From the NCBI GenBank assembly GCA_002317595.1, contig DCHL01000058.1, forward strand, positions 4,354 through 14,439: DNA of 10,086 nucleotides, written 5' to 3'. Below are positions 1 to 6,309 of the stretch, in pieces. The notes under the pieces are model-generated. The model was not told where the DNA came from and did no database searches. It worked only from the letters and a program-made list of their open reading frames with translations. Position numbers and translations under genes: made by a program. Each line of letters opens with the position of its first letter. The first letter of the stretch is position 1. This DNA comes from Lachnospiraceae bacterium UBA1753 (lineage in GTDB: Bacteria; Bacillota; Clostridia; Lachnospirales; Lachnospiraceae).

Positions 1-99
1 AAAGGCAACCGAGGAATCCCGATGAAGCCAGGCAAGAAGCCAGGCAGGAAGCCAGGCAGGAAGCCAGGTAGGAAGCTAAGCAGGAAGCCAGGCAAGTAA
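1..99 (+). CDS. C-terminal end of an unidentified protein with a KPGR-repeat basic tail (partial)
   Basis: The frame beginning at base 1 is open until TAA at 97-99 and encodes KGNRGIP followed by a tail built from K-P-G-(K/R) units, ending RKLSRKPGK. The tail is almost entirely Lys, Arg, Pro and Gly, so it should be disordered and strongly basic, as in C-terminal extensions of RNA-binding proteins such as some pseudouridine synthases or DEAD-box helicases. That comparison rests on composition only; the folded part of the protein lies outside the window and the family cannot be named. An internal ATG at 22 exists but has no convincing ribosome binding site, so a start there is unlikely. It is also possible that this is only a low-complexity repeat in an open frame. 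Confidence 0.45.
   Translation, partial: KGNRGIPMKPGKKPGRKPGRKPGRKLSRKPGK
25..96 (+). repeat. 12-bp tandem repeat (AAGCCAGGCAGG-like)
   Basis: About six imperfect copies of a 12-base unit, AAGCCAGGCAGG with variants such as AAGCCAGGTAGG and AAGCTAAGCAGG, run head to tail. The period is a multiple of three and keeps the KPGR frame open, so copy-number change would lengthen or shorten the encoded basic tail without a frameshift. Confidence 0.75.
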
Positions 100-144
100 A
101 CTAGGTAAGGGACCCGCAACAAAATACCACGTCAATATTGTATA

Positions 145-203
145 CAAGTATATTACAGTTCATAATACTTAAAATCAAGTATATATAGTAAAAAACAAGT
201 ATA
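145..203 (+). promoter_or_regulatory. Three CAAGTATA direct repeats upstream of the patA promoter
   Basis: CAAGTATA occurs at 145-152, 176-183 and 196-203. An inverted half-site, ATACTT, lies at 165-170, and AAAATACCA appears at 121-129 and again at 204-212. The repeats sit 20 to 78 bases upstream of the predicted -35 box, where activator or repressor sites are common. The stretch is very AT-rich, so chance repetition is a real alternative. No gene is visible between 100 and 397. Confidence 0.25.
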
Positions 204-222
204 AAATACCATAAAATAATAA

Positions 223-251
223 TTGAATTCAGTTATATTCGGGGGTATTAT
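223..251 (+). promoter_or_regulatory. Predicted sigma-A promoter for the aminotransferase gene
   Basis: A -35 box TTGAAT (223-228) and a -10 box TATTAT (246-251) are separated by exactly 17 bases. They match consensus at 4/6 and 5/6 positions. The expected transcription start is near 258, which places the hairpin at 275-310 inside the 5' leader of the 398 gene. Confidence 0.55.
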
Positions 252-274
252 ATCAGTAACATAAGTTTTGTACG

Positions 275-310
275 AAGGCGTGCAGCTCTAGTTTGAGCCG
301 CACGCCTTTT
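275..310 (+). terminator. Terminator-like hairpin in the leader of patA
   Basis: The arms are AAGGCGTGCAGCTC (275-288) and GAGCCGCACGCCTT (295-308), with a 6-base loop and one mismatched position in an otherwise continuous stem. TTTT follows the GC-rich core, but the T-run is short. It either terminates the upstream transcript or, if the promoter at 223-251 is real, forms a leader attenuator about 90 bases before the aminotransferase start. Confidence 0.6.
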
Positions 311-397
311 ATGTTTCTGAAAACCGGTGCAGGAACATGAAAAGGATACATAAAACTACAAAAGGGAAATTTGAAGTTACTATAGGAGGATATCATT

Positions 398-1768
398 ATG
401 GCAGACAAGGCACAGGTTATTAAAGACTTAGACAGAGTAATAGGGCTCATCAAGACTGACAGCAAGGACATTCCTGCTGAGGAAAAGAAGAAGATGGCGG
501 AAGAGACCATCGATCAGTTTGACAACTATGTTAGTCCCGGATGGCTGAAGTACAGAAAGTCAGTTTCCTCTGATTCTGAAGGTGGTGCAGTTCTTGAGTG
601 GGAAGACGAAGGAGCATACTGCATCGGACTTAACGGAGAAAAATTTATCGACTGCCTCGGCGGTTTTGGAATTTATACATGCGGACACAGAAACCCTGAG
701 ATTCTTGATGTGGTTAAAGCGCAGCTTGATCATCAGGCACTTCACTCACAGGAACTTCTTGATCCCCTTCGCGGATATCTTGCAAAGGCAATGGCTGAGA
801 TTACACCTGGTGACCTCAAGTACTGTTTCTTCACAAATGGTGGTGCTGAAGCAGTTGAGATGGCACTTAAGCTTGCAAGAATTGCAACAGGCGGACGCTG
901 GTACATCTCTACAGTAGGTGCTTTCCATGGAAAGTCAATGGGAGCCATTTCAATGGGTGGAAAGAGCACATACCGTGTACCATACACACCAATGGTACAG
1001 CAGGTACAGCACGTAGAGTACGGTGTCGCTGAGGATATCAGGAAGGCAATCAGAAACCTGCATACAGTAGGAGAGAAGGTTGCGGCAGTCATCCTCGAGC
1101 CTATTCAGGGTGAGGCTGGTGTAATCATTCCTCCTAAGGGATACCTGCAGGAAGTAAGAGATATCTGTGATGAGTACGGTGTGGCACTTATCTTTGATGA
1201 GATTCAGACAGGTATGGGACGTACAGGTACAATGTGGAGATGCGAGGCTGAGGGAGTTACTCCTGATATCATGACTTACGGTAAGGCCTTCGGTGGTGGT
1301 ATTCTTCCTATAACAGGTATCATCTGCAAGCCTTCAATGTGGACACAGCAGCTCATCGACAATCCATGGCTTCTAGGCTCACCTACCTTTGGTGGAAACC
1401 CCGTCTGCTGTGCAGCTGCAATCGCAACCATCAGATATATGCTTGAGCATGATATTCCTGGTGTATGTGCTAAGAAGGGTGAAGTTCTTAAGGCAGGTCT
1501 TGAGAAGGTCGCAGCTAAGCATCCTAAGGTTGTTCAGGAAGTACGTGGTACAGGACTCATGCTGGCAGTTGAGTTCAACACCTGCGATATCGGATATGAG
1601 ACCTCAAAGGGACTCTTCGCAAGACGTGTCATGACAGCAGGAACTCTGGTAAATGCAAAGACAATCAGGTTCGAGCCCACAGCAATGCTTTCGGATCAGG
1701 ATATCCGCGATGTAATCGAGAGATTTGATGAGGCATGTGCAGACACTGAAAAGAATATGGGCCTTTAA
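398..1768 (+). CDS. patA: Putrescine aminotransferase-like class III aminotransferase (PatA/YgjG family)
   Basis: This cytoplasmic PLP enzyme probably transfers the amino group of putrescine, or a related diamine, to 2-oxoglutarate, giving 4-aminobutanal. The 456-residue length is close to the 459 of E. coli PatA. Recognisable blocks shared with PatA include SPGWLKYRKS (46-55), FIDCLGGFGI (83-92), LHSQELLDPLR (115-125), AFHGKS (175-180) and TFGGNP (330-335). PLP features are the Asp in FDEIQTG (D267) and the Schiff-base lysine K296 in YGKAFGGG. The start is supported by AGGAGG at 384-389, eight bases before ATG. It is followed by a hairpin and then the transporter gene, and an AguB-like amidase lies downstream in the same cluster, which supports a polyamine role. 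Ornithine or another omega-amine is a less likely substrate. Confidence 0.9.
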   Translation: MADKAQVIKDLDRVIGLIKTDSKDIPAEEKKKMAEETIDQFDNYVSPGWLKYRKSVSSDSEGGAVLEWEDEGAYCIGLNGEKFIDCLGGFGIYTCGHRNPEILDVVKAQLDHQALHSQELLDPLRGYLAKAMAEITPGDLKYCFFTNGGAEAVEMALKLARIATGGRWYISTVGAFHGKSMGAISMGGKSTYRVPYTPMVQQVQHVEYGVAEDIRKAIRNLHTVGEKVAAVILEPIQGEAGVIIPPKGYLQEVRDICDEYGVALIFDEIQTGMGRTGTMWRCEAEGVTPDIMTYGKAFGGGILPITGIICKPSMWTQQLIDNPWLLGSPTFGGNPVCCAAAIATIRYMLEHDIPGVCAKKGEVLKAGLEKVAAKHPKVVQEVRGTGLMLAVEFNTCDIGYETSKGLFARRVMTAGTLVNAKTIRFEPTAMLSDQDIRDVIERFDEACADTEKNMGL

Positions 1769-1817
1769 TATTCAGAAAAGATATCAATGGAAGCATGGGC
1801 TTTTCGGTGAAATAATA

Positions 1818-1847
1818 ATGAAAAAAGAAATTCTTTTCTGCTAAAAT
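1818..1847 (+). promoter_or_regulatory. Possible extended -10 promoter for the NhaC-family gene
   Basis: TGCTAAAAT (1839-1847) is an extended -10 motif with a 5/6 -10 box. ATGAAA at 1818-1823 matches the -35 box at 4/6 with 18-base spacing. The predicted start falls just upstream of the hairpin at 1868-1900. The surrounding sequence is AT-rich, so this is tentative. Confidence 0.3.
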
Positions 1848-1867
1848 TAAACCAATAAGATGCAATG

Positions 1868-1900
1868 GGGCGTCAAAGCGATTTGGCTTTGGCGCCCTTT
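1868..1900 (+). terminator. Hairpin terminator between patA and the transporter gene
   Basis: GGGCGTCAAAGC (1868-1879) pairs with GCTTTGGCGCCC (1886-1897) over 12 base pairs with one G-T wobble and a 6-base loop. TTTG then TATATGT follows, so the T-run is weak. It is most simply the terminator of patA. If transcription starts near 1854 it would instead lie in the leader of the 1968 gene. Confidence 0.65.
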
Positions 1901-1967
1901 GTATATGTCACGAATTAACAAGGTGGATTTTCATCCGCGCCACTAAAATGAAAGGAGAACGATATAT

Positions 1968-3329
1968 ATGAACACTGGATTAATAGCACTGCTTATCGTT
2001 CTTGCAGTTATTGTAATAGCTGTAGCCACCAAACGATGTACGGAGGCTCTGATTGGAGGCTCGCTTCTTGCGGGATTATTCCTCTGGGGACCGAAGGATT
2101 TTCTTCCGCAGTGGGCGACAATGCTTCAGACCAAGATTGCTGAAAATGTATGGATTATGCTTGTGTGCGGACTTTTCGGTTCGCTTATTGCTTTGCTCCA
2201 GGCTTCCAAGGGAAGCTATGGTTTTTCAAAGTTTGTATCCAAAATCTGTGACACGGAAAGGAAAACCCTTTTTACATCATTCCTGATGGGTATCATCATT
2301 TTTGTTGACGACTATCTCAATGTCCTTTCAATCGGTGTGTGCATGAAAAATGTTTATGATAAGAGAAAGCTTCCCAGAGAGGCACTTGCTTATATGCTTG
2401 ATGCAACAGGAGCACCAGTGTGCGTAATCCTTCCCTTCTCGACCTGGGCTGCTTTTTACGCTTCACTTTTCTTCGAGGAACCCTCTGTTCAGGGACTTGG
2501 ATATGCAACAGGAATGCAGGCGTATATGCACGCAATTCCATTTTTCTTCTATCCGATAATTACACTGCTCATCGTATTCCTTTTTGCCATGGGATGGATT
2601 CCCAAGCTTGGAACAATGAAGAAGGCTTACGAGCGAGTTGAGAAGACTGGAAAGGTATATTCTGATGCATCAAGAAAGTGGAACCATGACGAGGCCCTGG
2701 GCTTTGAGGAAGATGGTAATATCTGGGACTTCGTTATCCCGATGGTACTTCTTGTTGTGGTTACAGTAATTACCTCTGACCTTCTCATGGCGGTTGTTGC
2801 AGCACTTCTTGTGTGTTTTGTGCTCTATGTGCCAAGAAAAGTAGTTGCACTCGATGAATTCATCAATTACATGGTTAAGGGTTTTGCAGATCTGCTTCCC
2901 ATTCTTTTCCTTTTGATGGTATCATTTGTTCTGGTAGGTATCTGTGATGAGATGCAGATGACAACCTTCGTTGTGGAATTGTGCAAGCCTTTGCTTACAG
3001 GATCTTTCTTCCCTATGGTTGCCTTCATCCTTATCTCAGCGCTCTGTTTTGCAACTGGTTCCCTCTGGGGAATGAGTGCAATTGTTGCACCAATCCTGTT
3101 CCCTCTTGGAGCTGCAATCGGGGCCAACCCGATTCTCATCATGGCAGCCCTGGTTTCAGGTGGAGCCTTCGGTTCGCACGCATGCTTCTATACAGATGCG
3201 ACACTGCTGTCCTCGAGTGCGGCGGGTATTGATAATCTCGAGCATGCGATTTCGCAGCTCCCATATGTTGTCATTGCAGCGGCACTTACGTGCGTGGGGT
3301 TCCTGGTCTGCGGATTTGTCATTGCATAA
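1968..3329 (+). CDS. NhaC-family Na+/H+ antiporter-type membrane transporter
   Basis: This integral membrane protein of 453 residues belongs to the Na+/H+ antiporter NhaC superfamily, some of whose members exchange organic substrates rather than only cations (for example the MleN malate/lactate carrier). Hydrophobic segments are visible at roughly 4-20, 27-40, 61-78, 101-112, 143-168, 190-210, 255-285, 308-325, 348-366, 370-400 and 432-452. The family signature FVDDYLNVLSIG (112-123) is present. A second conserved loop reads GSHACFYTDATLLSS (402-416), where classical members have SP-SDTT, so this is a divergent subgroup. The start has AGGAG at 1953-1957. The amidohydrolase gene begins 76 bases downstream, so the two are probably co-transcribed. 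Given its neighbours it may import the cluster's amine or acyl-amine substrate, or export a product; that is inference. Confidence 0.82.
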   Translation: MNTGLIALLIVLAVIVIAVATKRCTEALIGGSLLAGLFLWGPKDFLPQWATMLQTKIAENVWIMLVCGLFGSLIALLQASKGSYGFSKFVSKICDTERKTLFTSFLMGIIIFVDDYLNVLSIGVCMKNVYDKRKLPREALAYMLDATGAPVCVILPFSTWAAFYASLFFEEPSVQGLGYATGMQAYMHAIPFFFYPIITLLIVFLFAMGWIPKLGTMKKAYERVEKTGKVYSDASRKWNHDEALGFEEDGNIWDFVIPMVLLVVVTVITSDLLMAVVAALLVCFVLYVPRKVVALDEFINYMVKGFADLLPILFLLMVSFVLVGICDEMQMTTFVVELCKPLLTGSFFPMVAFILISALCFATGSLWGMSAIVAPILFPLGAAIGANPILIMAALVSGGAFGSHACFYTDATLLSSSAAGIDNLEHAISQLPYVVIAAALTCVGFLVCGFVIA

Positions 3330-3405
3330 ACGGATGACAGATATCATTGCACAGGGGGCTGATAGATATCATTTCATGAACATGTGATAATTAGGGGATG
3401 ATTCG

Positions 3406-5022
3406 ATGAAATTTATTATTCGAAGTAAAAAAATATATGATGGAATTTCAAAGGGACCAGTGAGCGGATCCATTCTCGTGGAAGGAAAGAAGATTGCGGC
3501 AGTTCTGCCCTACGATATTCCGGATGAATATGCAGAAATCCCCGTAGAGGATTTCGGGGAAAAATTAGTGATGCCATCCTTCATGGATGCCCACACACAT
3601 ATTTTTTCAGGAGCAATAGCTGCAAGTGAGTATGTGTGTGATACTCTTGGCCAGTGCCATTCCAAGGAGGAATGTGCCGAGATGATAGGGCAGTATGCAA
3701 AGGACCATCCACAGCAAAAAAGGATTCGTGGTACGGGCTGGTTTCTTGGAGTATGGGAGGATGATACCCTTCCTGACAAGAGCGTGCTGGATGCCGTGAT
3801 TCCCGATATTCCAGTGTATCTTCAGAATGCGGATGGACATTCCTTCTGGCTCAACTCAGCTGCTATAAAGGAGTCAGGTGTTGTCCCGATTCCTGACCTT
3901 CCGAACGGAATAGTCGTGACGGATGAAAATGGTGAGCTGACAGGAATACTGATAGAGCCGGCAGCCTGTGAGCCTGCAATGGAAAAGTACATGGACTTCT
4001 CAAGAGCTGAGCGCGAGGCGATAAACAGTAATCTTCAGAAGATTCTGGCTAAGAAGGGCATAGCTGCCATGAGCGAGATGTTTGCCGAGGATTATACTCC
4101 GGAGAATTATGATACCTATGGGATGCTGAAGGATCTCGATGAAGCCGGAGGCATGAACTCGCAGGTGTTCATATATACAAAGCTTTTTGGTTACACGGAT
4201 TTTGAGCCGTGGCGGAAAATGCGTGAACACTTTAATTCCGAGCATGTCCACATTGCAGGAGTGAAGGGATTTGTTGATGGGGTTACCGAGACTTACACGG
4301 GACTTTTACTTGAACCCTATACCGATAAGCCGGAGACCTGCGGGGACAATCTTCCCCTGTGGCCACAGGAAAAAATGCAGGAGGAGATTATTGCGGCCAA
4401 TAAAGAAGGCATTCAGGTGAGGCTTCACTGCATAGGCGATGGTGCCGTAAGGATGGCTCTTGACATGTATGAGAATTCAGGCAAGGCAAATCCTGGAATG
4501 AGTGTCATGAATACCATCGAGCACATCGAGAATATTCATCCTTCCGACATAAACAGGTTTGCAGAACTAGGCGTTATACCTTCGATGCAGCCATATCACG
4601 TCACCCTGTCAAACTGTGACAAGGTAGATAGGCTTGGCGAGGAGAGATGTGAATATGAATGGCCGATCAGGTCGATATATGATACAGGTGCAGCGCTTGC
4701 CATTGGAACTGATTTTCCAGTTGTGACGCTTGACCCGTTTGAGACAATTTACGCAGCTAACACAAGACTCGACCAGAAAGGAAAGCCGATGTGTAGAAAT
4801 GTTGAAGCACAGAAGCTGCCGATGGATGTCATACTAAATGCCTATACCATGGGCGCTGCCAGAGTGTATGGAGTTATGGATAAAATGGGTTCCATAGAGG
4901 CAGGAAAGGATGCCGACATCATCGTTCTTTCAAAGAATCTTTTTGAAATCGAGCCTGTGGAGATTCTTGATACTGAGGTTTTAGTGAATTTCTTCGAAGG
5001 AAGAACTGTGTATGAGAAATGA
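3406..5022 (+). CDS. YtcJ-like metal-dependent amidohydrolase (Amidohydrolase_3 family)
   Basis: This predicted cytoplasmic metal hydrolase has 538 residues, a normal length for the YtcJ / N-substituted formamide deformylase group. It has an N-terminal beta-sandwich piece, a TIM barrel, and a C-terminal return to the sandwich (GSIEAGKDADIIVLS, 495-509). Visible metal-site residues are H63 and H65 in DAHTHIF, a candidate carboxylated lysine K287 in GVKGFVDG, H341 in RLHCIGDGA, H373 in TIEHIE and D436 in IGTDFP, so it looks catalytically intact. The ATG at 3406 follows AGGGG at 3393-3397. The substrate cannot be read from sequence; family members cleave N-formyl or other C-N bonds. Between a transporter and amine-handling enzymes, an N-acylated or guanidino amine is a reasonable guess only. 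Confidence 0.85.
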   Translation: MKFIIRSKKIYDGISKGPVSGSILVEGKKIAAVLPYDIPDEYAEIPVEDFGEKLVMPSFMDAHTHIFSGAIAASEYVCDTLGQCHSKEECAEMIGQYAKDHPQQKRIRGTGWFLGVWEDDTLPDKSVLDAVIPDIPVYLQNADGHSFWLNSAAIKESGVVPIPDLPNGIVVTDENGELTGILIEPAACEPAMEKYMDFSRAEREAINSNLQKILAKKGIAAMSEMFAEDYTPENYDTYGMLKDLDEAGGMNSQVFIYTKLFGYTDFEPWRKMREHFNSEHVHIAGVKGFVDGVTETYTGLLLEPYTDKPETCGDNLPLWPQEKMQEEIIAANKEGIQVRLHCIGDGAVRMALDMYENSGKANPGMSVMNTIEHIENIHPSDINRFAELGVIPSMQPYHVTLSNCDKVDRLGEERCEYEWPIRSIYDTGAALAIGTDFPVVTLDPFETIYAANTRLDQKGKPMCRNVEAQKLPMDVILNAYTMGAARVYGVMDKMGSIEAGKDADIIVLSKNLFEIEPVEILDTEVLVNFFEGRTVYEK

Positions 5023-5025
5023 TTG

Positions 5026-5031
5026 AGGAGG
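5026..5031 (+). promoter_or_regulatory. AGGAGG ribosome binding site fixing the 5040 start
   Basis: A consensus AGGAGG lies eight bases upstream of ATG at 5040. An earlier in-frame ATG at 5019 would overlap the preceding stop and has no such site in front of it, so translation should begin at 5040. Confidence 0.8.
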
Positions 5032-5039
5032 ACAGAAAA

Positions 5040-5657
5040 ATGAGTCAGAAAAAATATGTCATTACAATTACAAGACAGTTTGGAAGTATGGGACGCCCTA
5101 TTGCAAAGAAGATGGCGGAGATGCTTGGAATAAATTATTATGACAGGGACATTGTGGACCAGGCGGCCAAGAAGCTTAACCTTCCTGTATCAACAGTTTC
5201 AGAGAATGAGGAGAGCGCAAAGAAGAAGGAGAGTGCCTTTGGAAGAATGAGGTTTCCTCTTGGACTTAACAATGCGACGGATACTCAGGACAAGATATTC
5301 GAGGCTCAGCAGAACATCATAAGGTTCCTTGCTGAAAAGGAGACCTGTATCATAGTTGGACGGTGTGCGGACTTCGTGCTCTGTGATATGGAGGATGTAG
5401 TTGACATCTACATCTATGCTCCCTACGACGTAAGACTTAAGCACTGCGTCGAGGACCTCGGAATGGAGGAGTCTGAAGGCAAGAAGATGATAATCGACGT
5501 AGATAAGGCAAGGGATGCATACCACATGAACTATGCAGGCTTCCTGCCTGGAGATCCAATGCACAAGGATATCATGATTGATTCAAGTTTCCTAGGCGTC
5601 GATGGAACAGCGGAGTTCCTGGCGGAGGCAATTAAGAAGAGGTTTCCAGAGGCGTAA
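5040..5657 (+). CDS. Cytidylate kinase-like family protein
   Basis: The 205-residue product starts MSQKKYVITITRQFGSMGRP. It carries a P-loop-like TRQFGSMGRPIA (11-22), YYDRDIV (33-39), a central GRCADFVL (107-114) and RDAYHMNYAG (158-167). This is the arrangement of the cytidylate-kinase-like family common in Firmicutes, which is distinct from housekeeping Cmk. These proteins are predicted nucleotide or small-molecule kinases whose true substrate is mostly unknown. The gene begins 17 bases after the amidohydrolase stop, so it is probably in the same transcript, and a terminator-like hairpin follows at 5738. Its link to amine metabolism is unclear. It could phosphorylate a pathway compound or simply be a passenger. 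Confidence 0.8.
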   Translation: MSQKKYVITITRQFGSMGRPIAKKMAEMLGINYYDRDIVDQAAKKLNLPVSTVSENEESAKKKESAFGRMRFPLGLNNATDTQDKIFEAQQNIIRFLAEKETCIIVGRCADFVLCDMEDVVDIYIYAPYDVRLKHCVEDLGMEESEGKKMIIDVDKARDAYHMNYAGFLPGDPMHKDIMIDSSFLGVDGTAEFLAEAIKKRFPEA

Positions 5658-5737
5658 ATAATTATCGGAAATCGCGAATGATTTTAAATGATTATCAGAA
5701 AGTTCAAATAATTACATAGAAGTAATAATCTTCAATG

Positions 5738-5766
5738 GGGAGGAATCGATGGATTTCTCCCTTTTT
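5738..5766 (+). terminator. Rho-independent terminator after the kinase-like gene
   Basis: GGGAGGAATC (5738-5747) pairs with GATTTCTCCC (5752-5761) with one G-T wobble and a 4-base loop GATG, followed directly by TTTTT. No good promoter was found between it and the next gene at 5821, so readthrough or attenuation may feed the downstream pair of genes. Confidence 0.75.
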
Positions 5767-5820
5767 CAATGCTATGCAGCCTGGTTGTAAACGGGCTTGA
5801 ATTATGAAAGGAAATGAAAA

Positions 5821-6309
5821 ATGAATGTAAAGATGAGATTGGTTAAGCAGTCGTTGTCTTTAGAACGGACTGAGGACGTATTCAAGGGAAATACTTCCGG
5901 TGTGCTGTCGCTAAGTGGTACAGACGGGTATCCGTATGGCGTACCTGTATCCTATTTTTACAAGGATAAGAAGGTATATATCCACGGTGCGAAACAGGGC
6001 TACAAGCATGAATGCATAGAGCGAAGCAACAAGGCATGTTTTACCGTGATTGATGCGGACGACATTGTGGCAGAGGAATTCACGACCTATTATAGGAGCG
6101 CTGTAGCATTTGGGAAGATACGCATTATTGAGGGTTCTGATGAACTCAGAAGTGTAATGGAGGAATTATCAGACTGTCTTACACCTAATGATGAGGAGAA
6201 GACCAAGGAGACCATCTCAGGTAGTTTTGACAGGCTCAGGGTTCTGTGCCTTGAGATTGAGGAGATGACTGGAAAAGAGGCTATTGAATTGATTAAGGAG
6301 GAAAAGTGA
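5821..6309 (+). CDS. Pyridoxamine 5'-phosphate oxidase-fold flavoprotein (NimA-like)
   Basis: This 162-residue protein resembles the small split-barrel flavin-binding family that includes NimA-type nitroimidazole reductases. The pattern GVLSLSGTDGYPYGVPVSYF (27-46), then VYIHGAKQGYKHECI (52-66) with a candidate flavin-contacting His55, and TYYRSAVAFGKIRII (89-103), is typical, as is a late TGKEA (150-154). It probably binds FMN and acts as a homodimeric redox enzyme, with the substrate unknown. The start has AAAGGAA about eight bases upstream. Its stop TGA overlaps the AguB start by one base, so the two proteins are translationally coupled. True PNPOx activity supplying PLP to the aminotransferase is conceivable, but the sequence is closer to the NimA-like branch. 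Confidence 0.8.
   Translation: MNVKMRLVKQSLSLERTEDVFKGNTSGVLSLSGTDGYPYGVPVSYFYKDKKVYIHGAKQGYKHECIERSNKACFTVIDADDIVAEEFTTYYRSAVAFGKIRIIEGSDELRSVMEELSDCLTPNDEEKTKETISGSFDRLRVLCLEIEEMTGKEAIELIKEEK

Noticed and set aside
253..510. 85-residue minus-strand open frame over the patA leader and start
   Set aside because: It overlaps the leader hairpin and the start of patA and has no supporting signals.
742..1092. 116-residue minus-strand open frame and other antisense or shifted frames within patA, nhaC, pgi and the amidohydrolase
   Set aside because: They lie wholly within well-identified genes, lack ribosome binding sites, and encode nothing recognisable.
5019..5039. Upstream ATG start for the cytidylate-kinase-like gene
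   Set aside because: It overlaps the previous stop and lacks a ribosome binding site, whereas AGGAGG is ideally placed for ATG at 5040.
6306..6308. GTG start for aguB
   Set aside because: It is only four bases from AAGGAGG; the ATG at 6309 has seven-base spacing.
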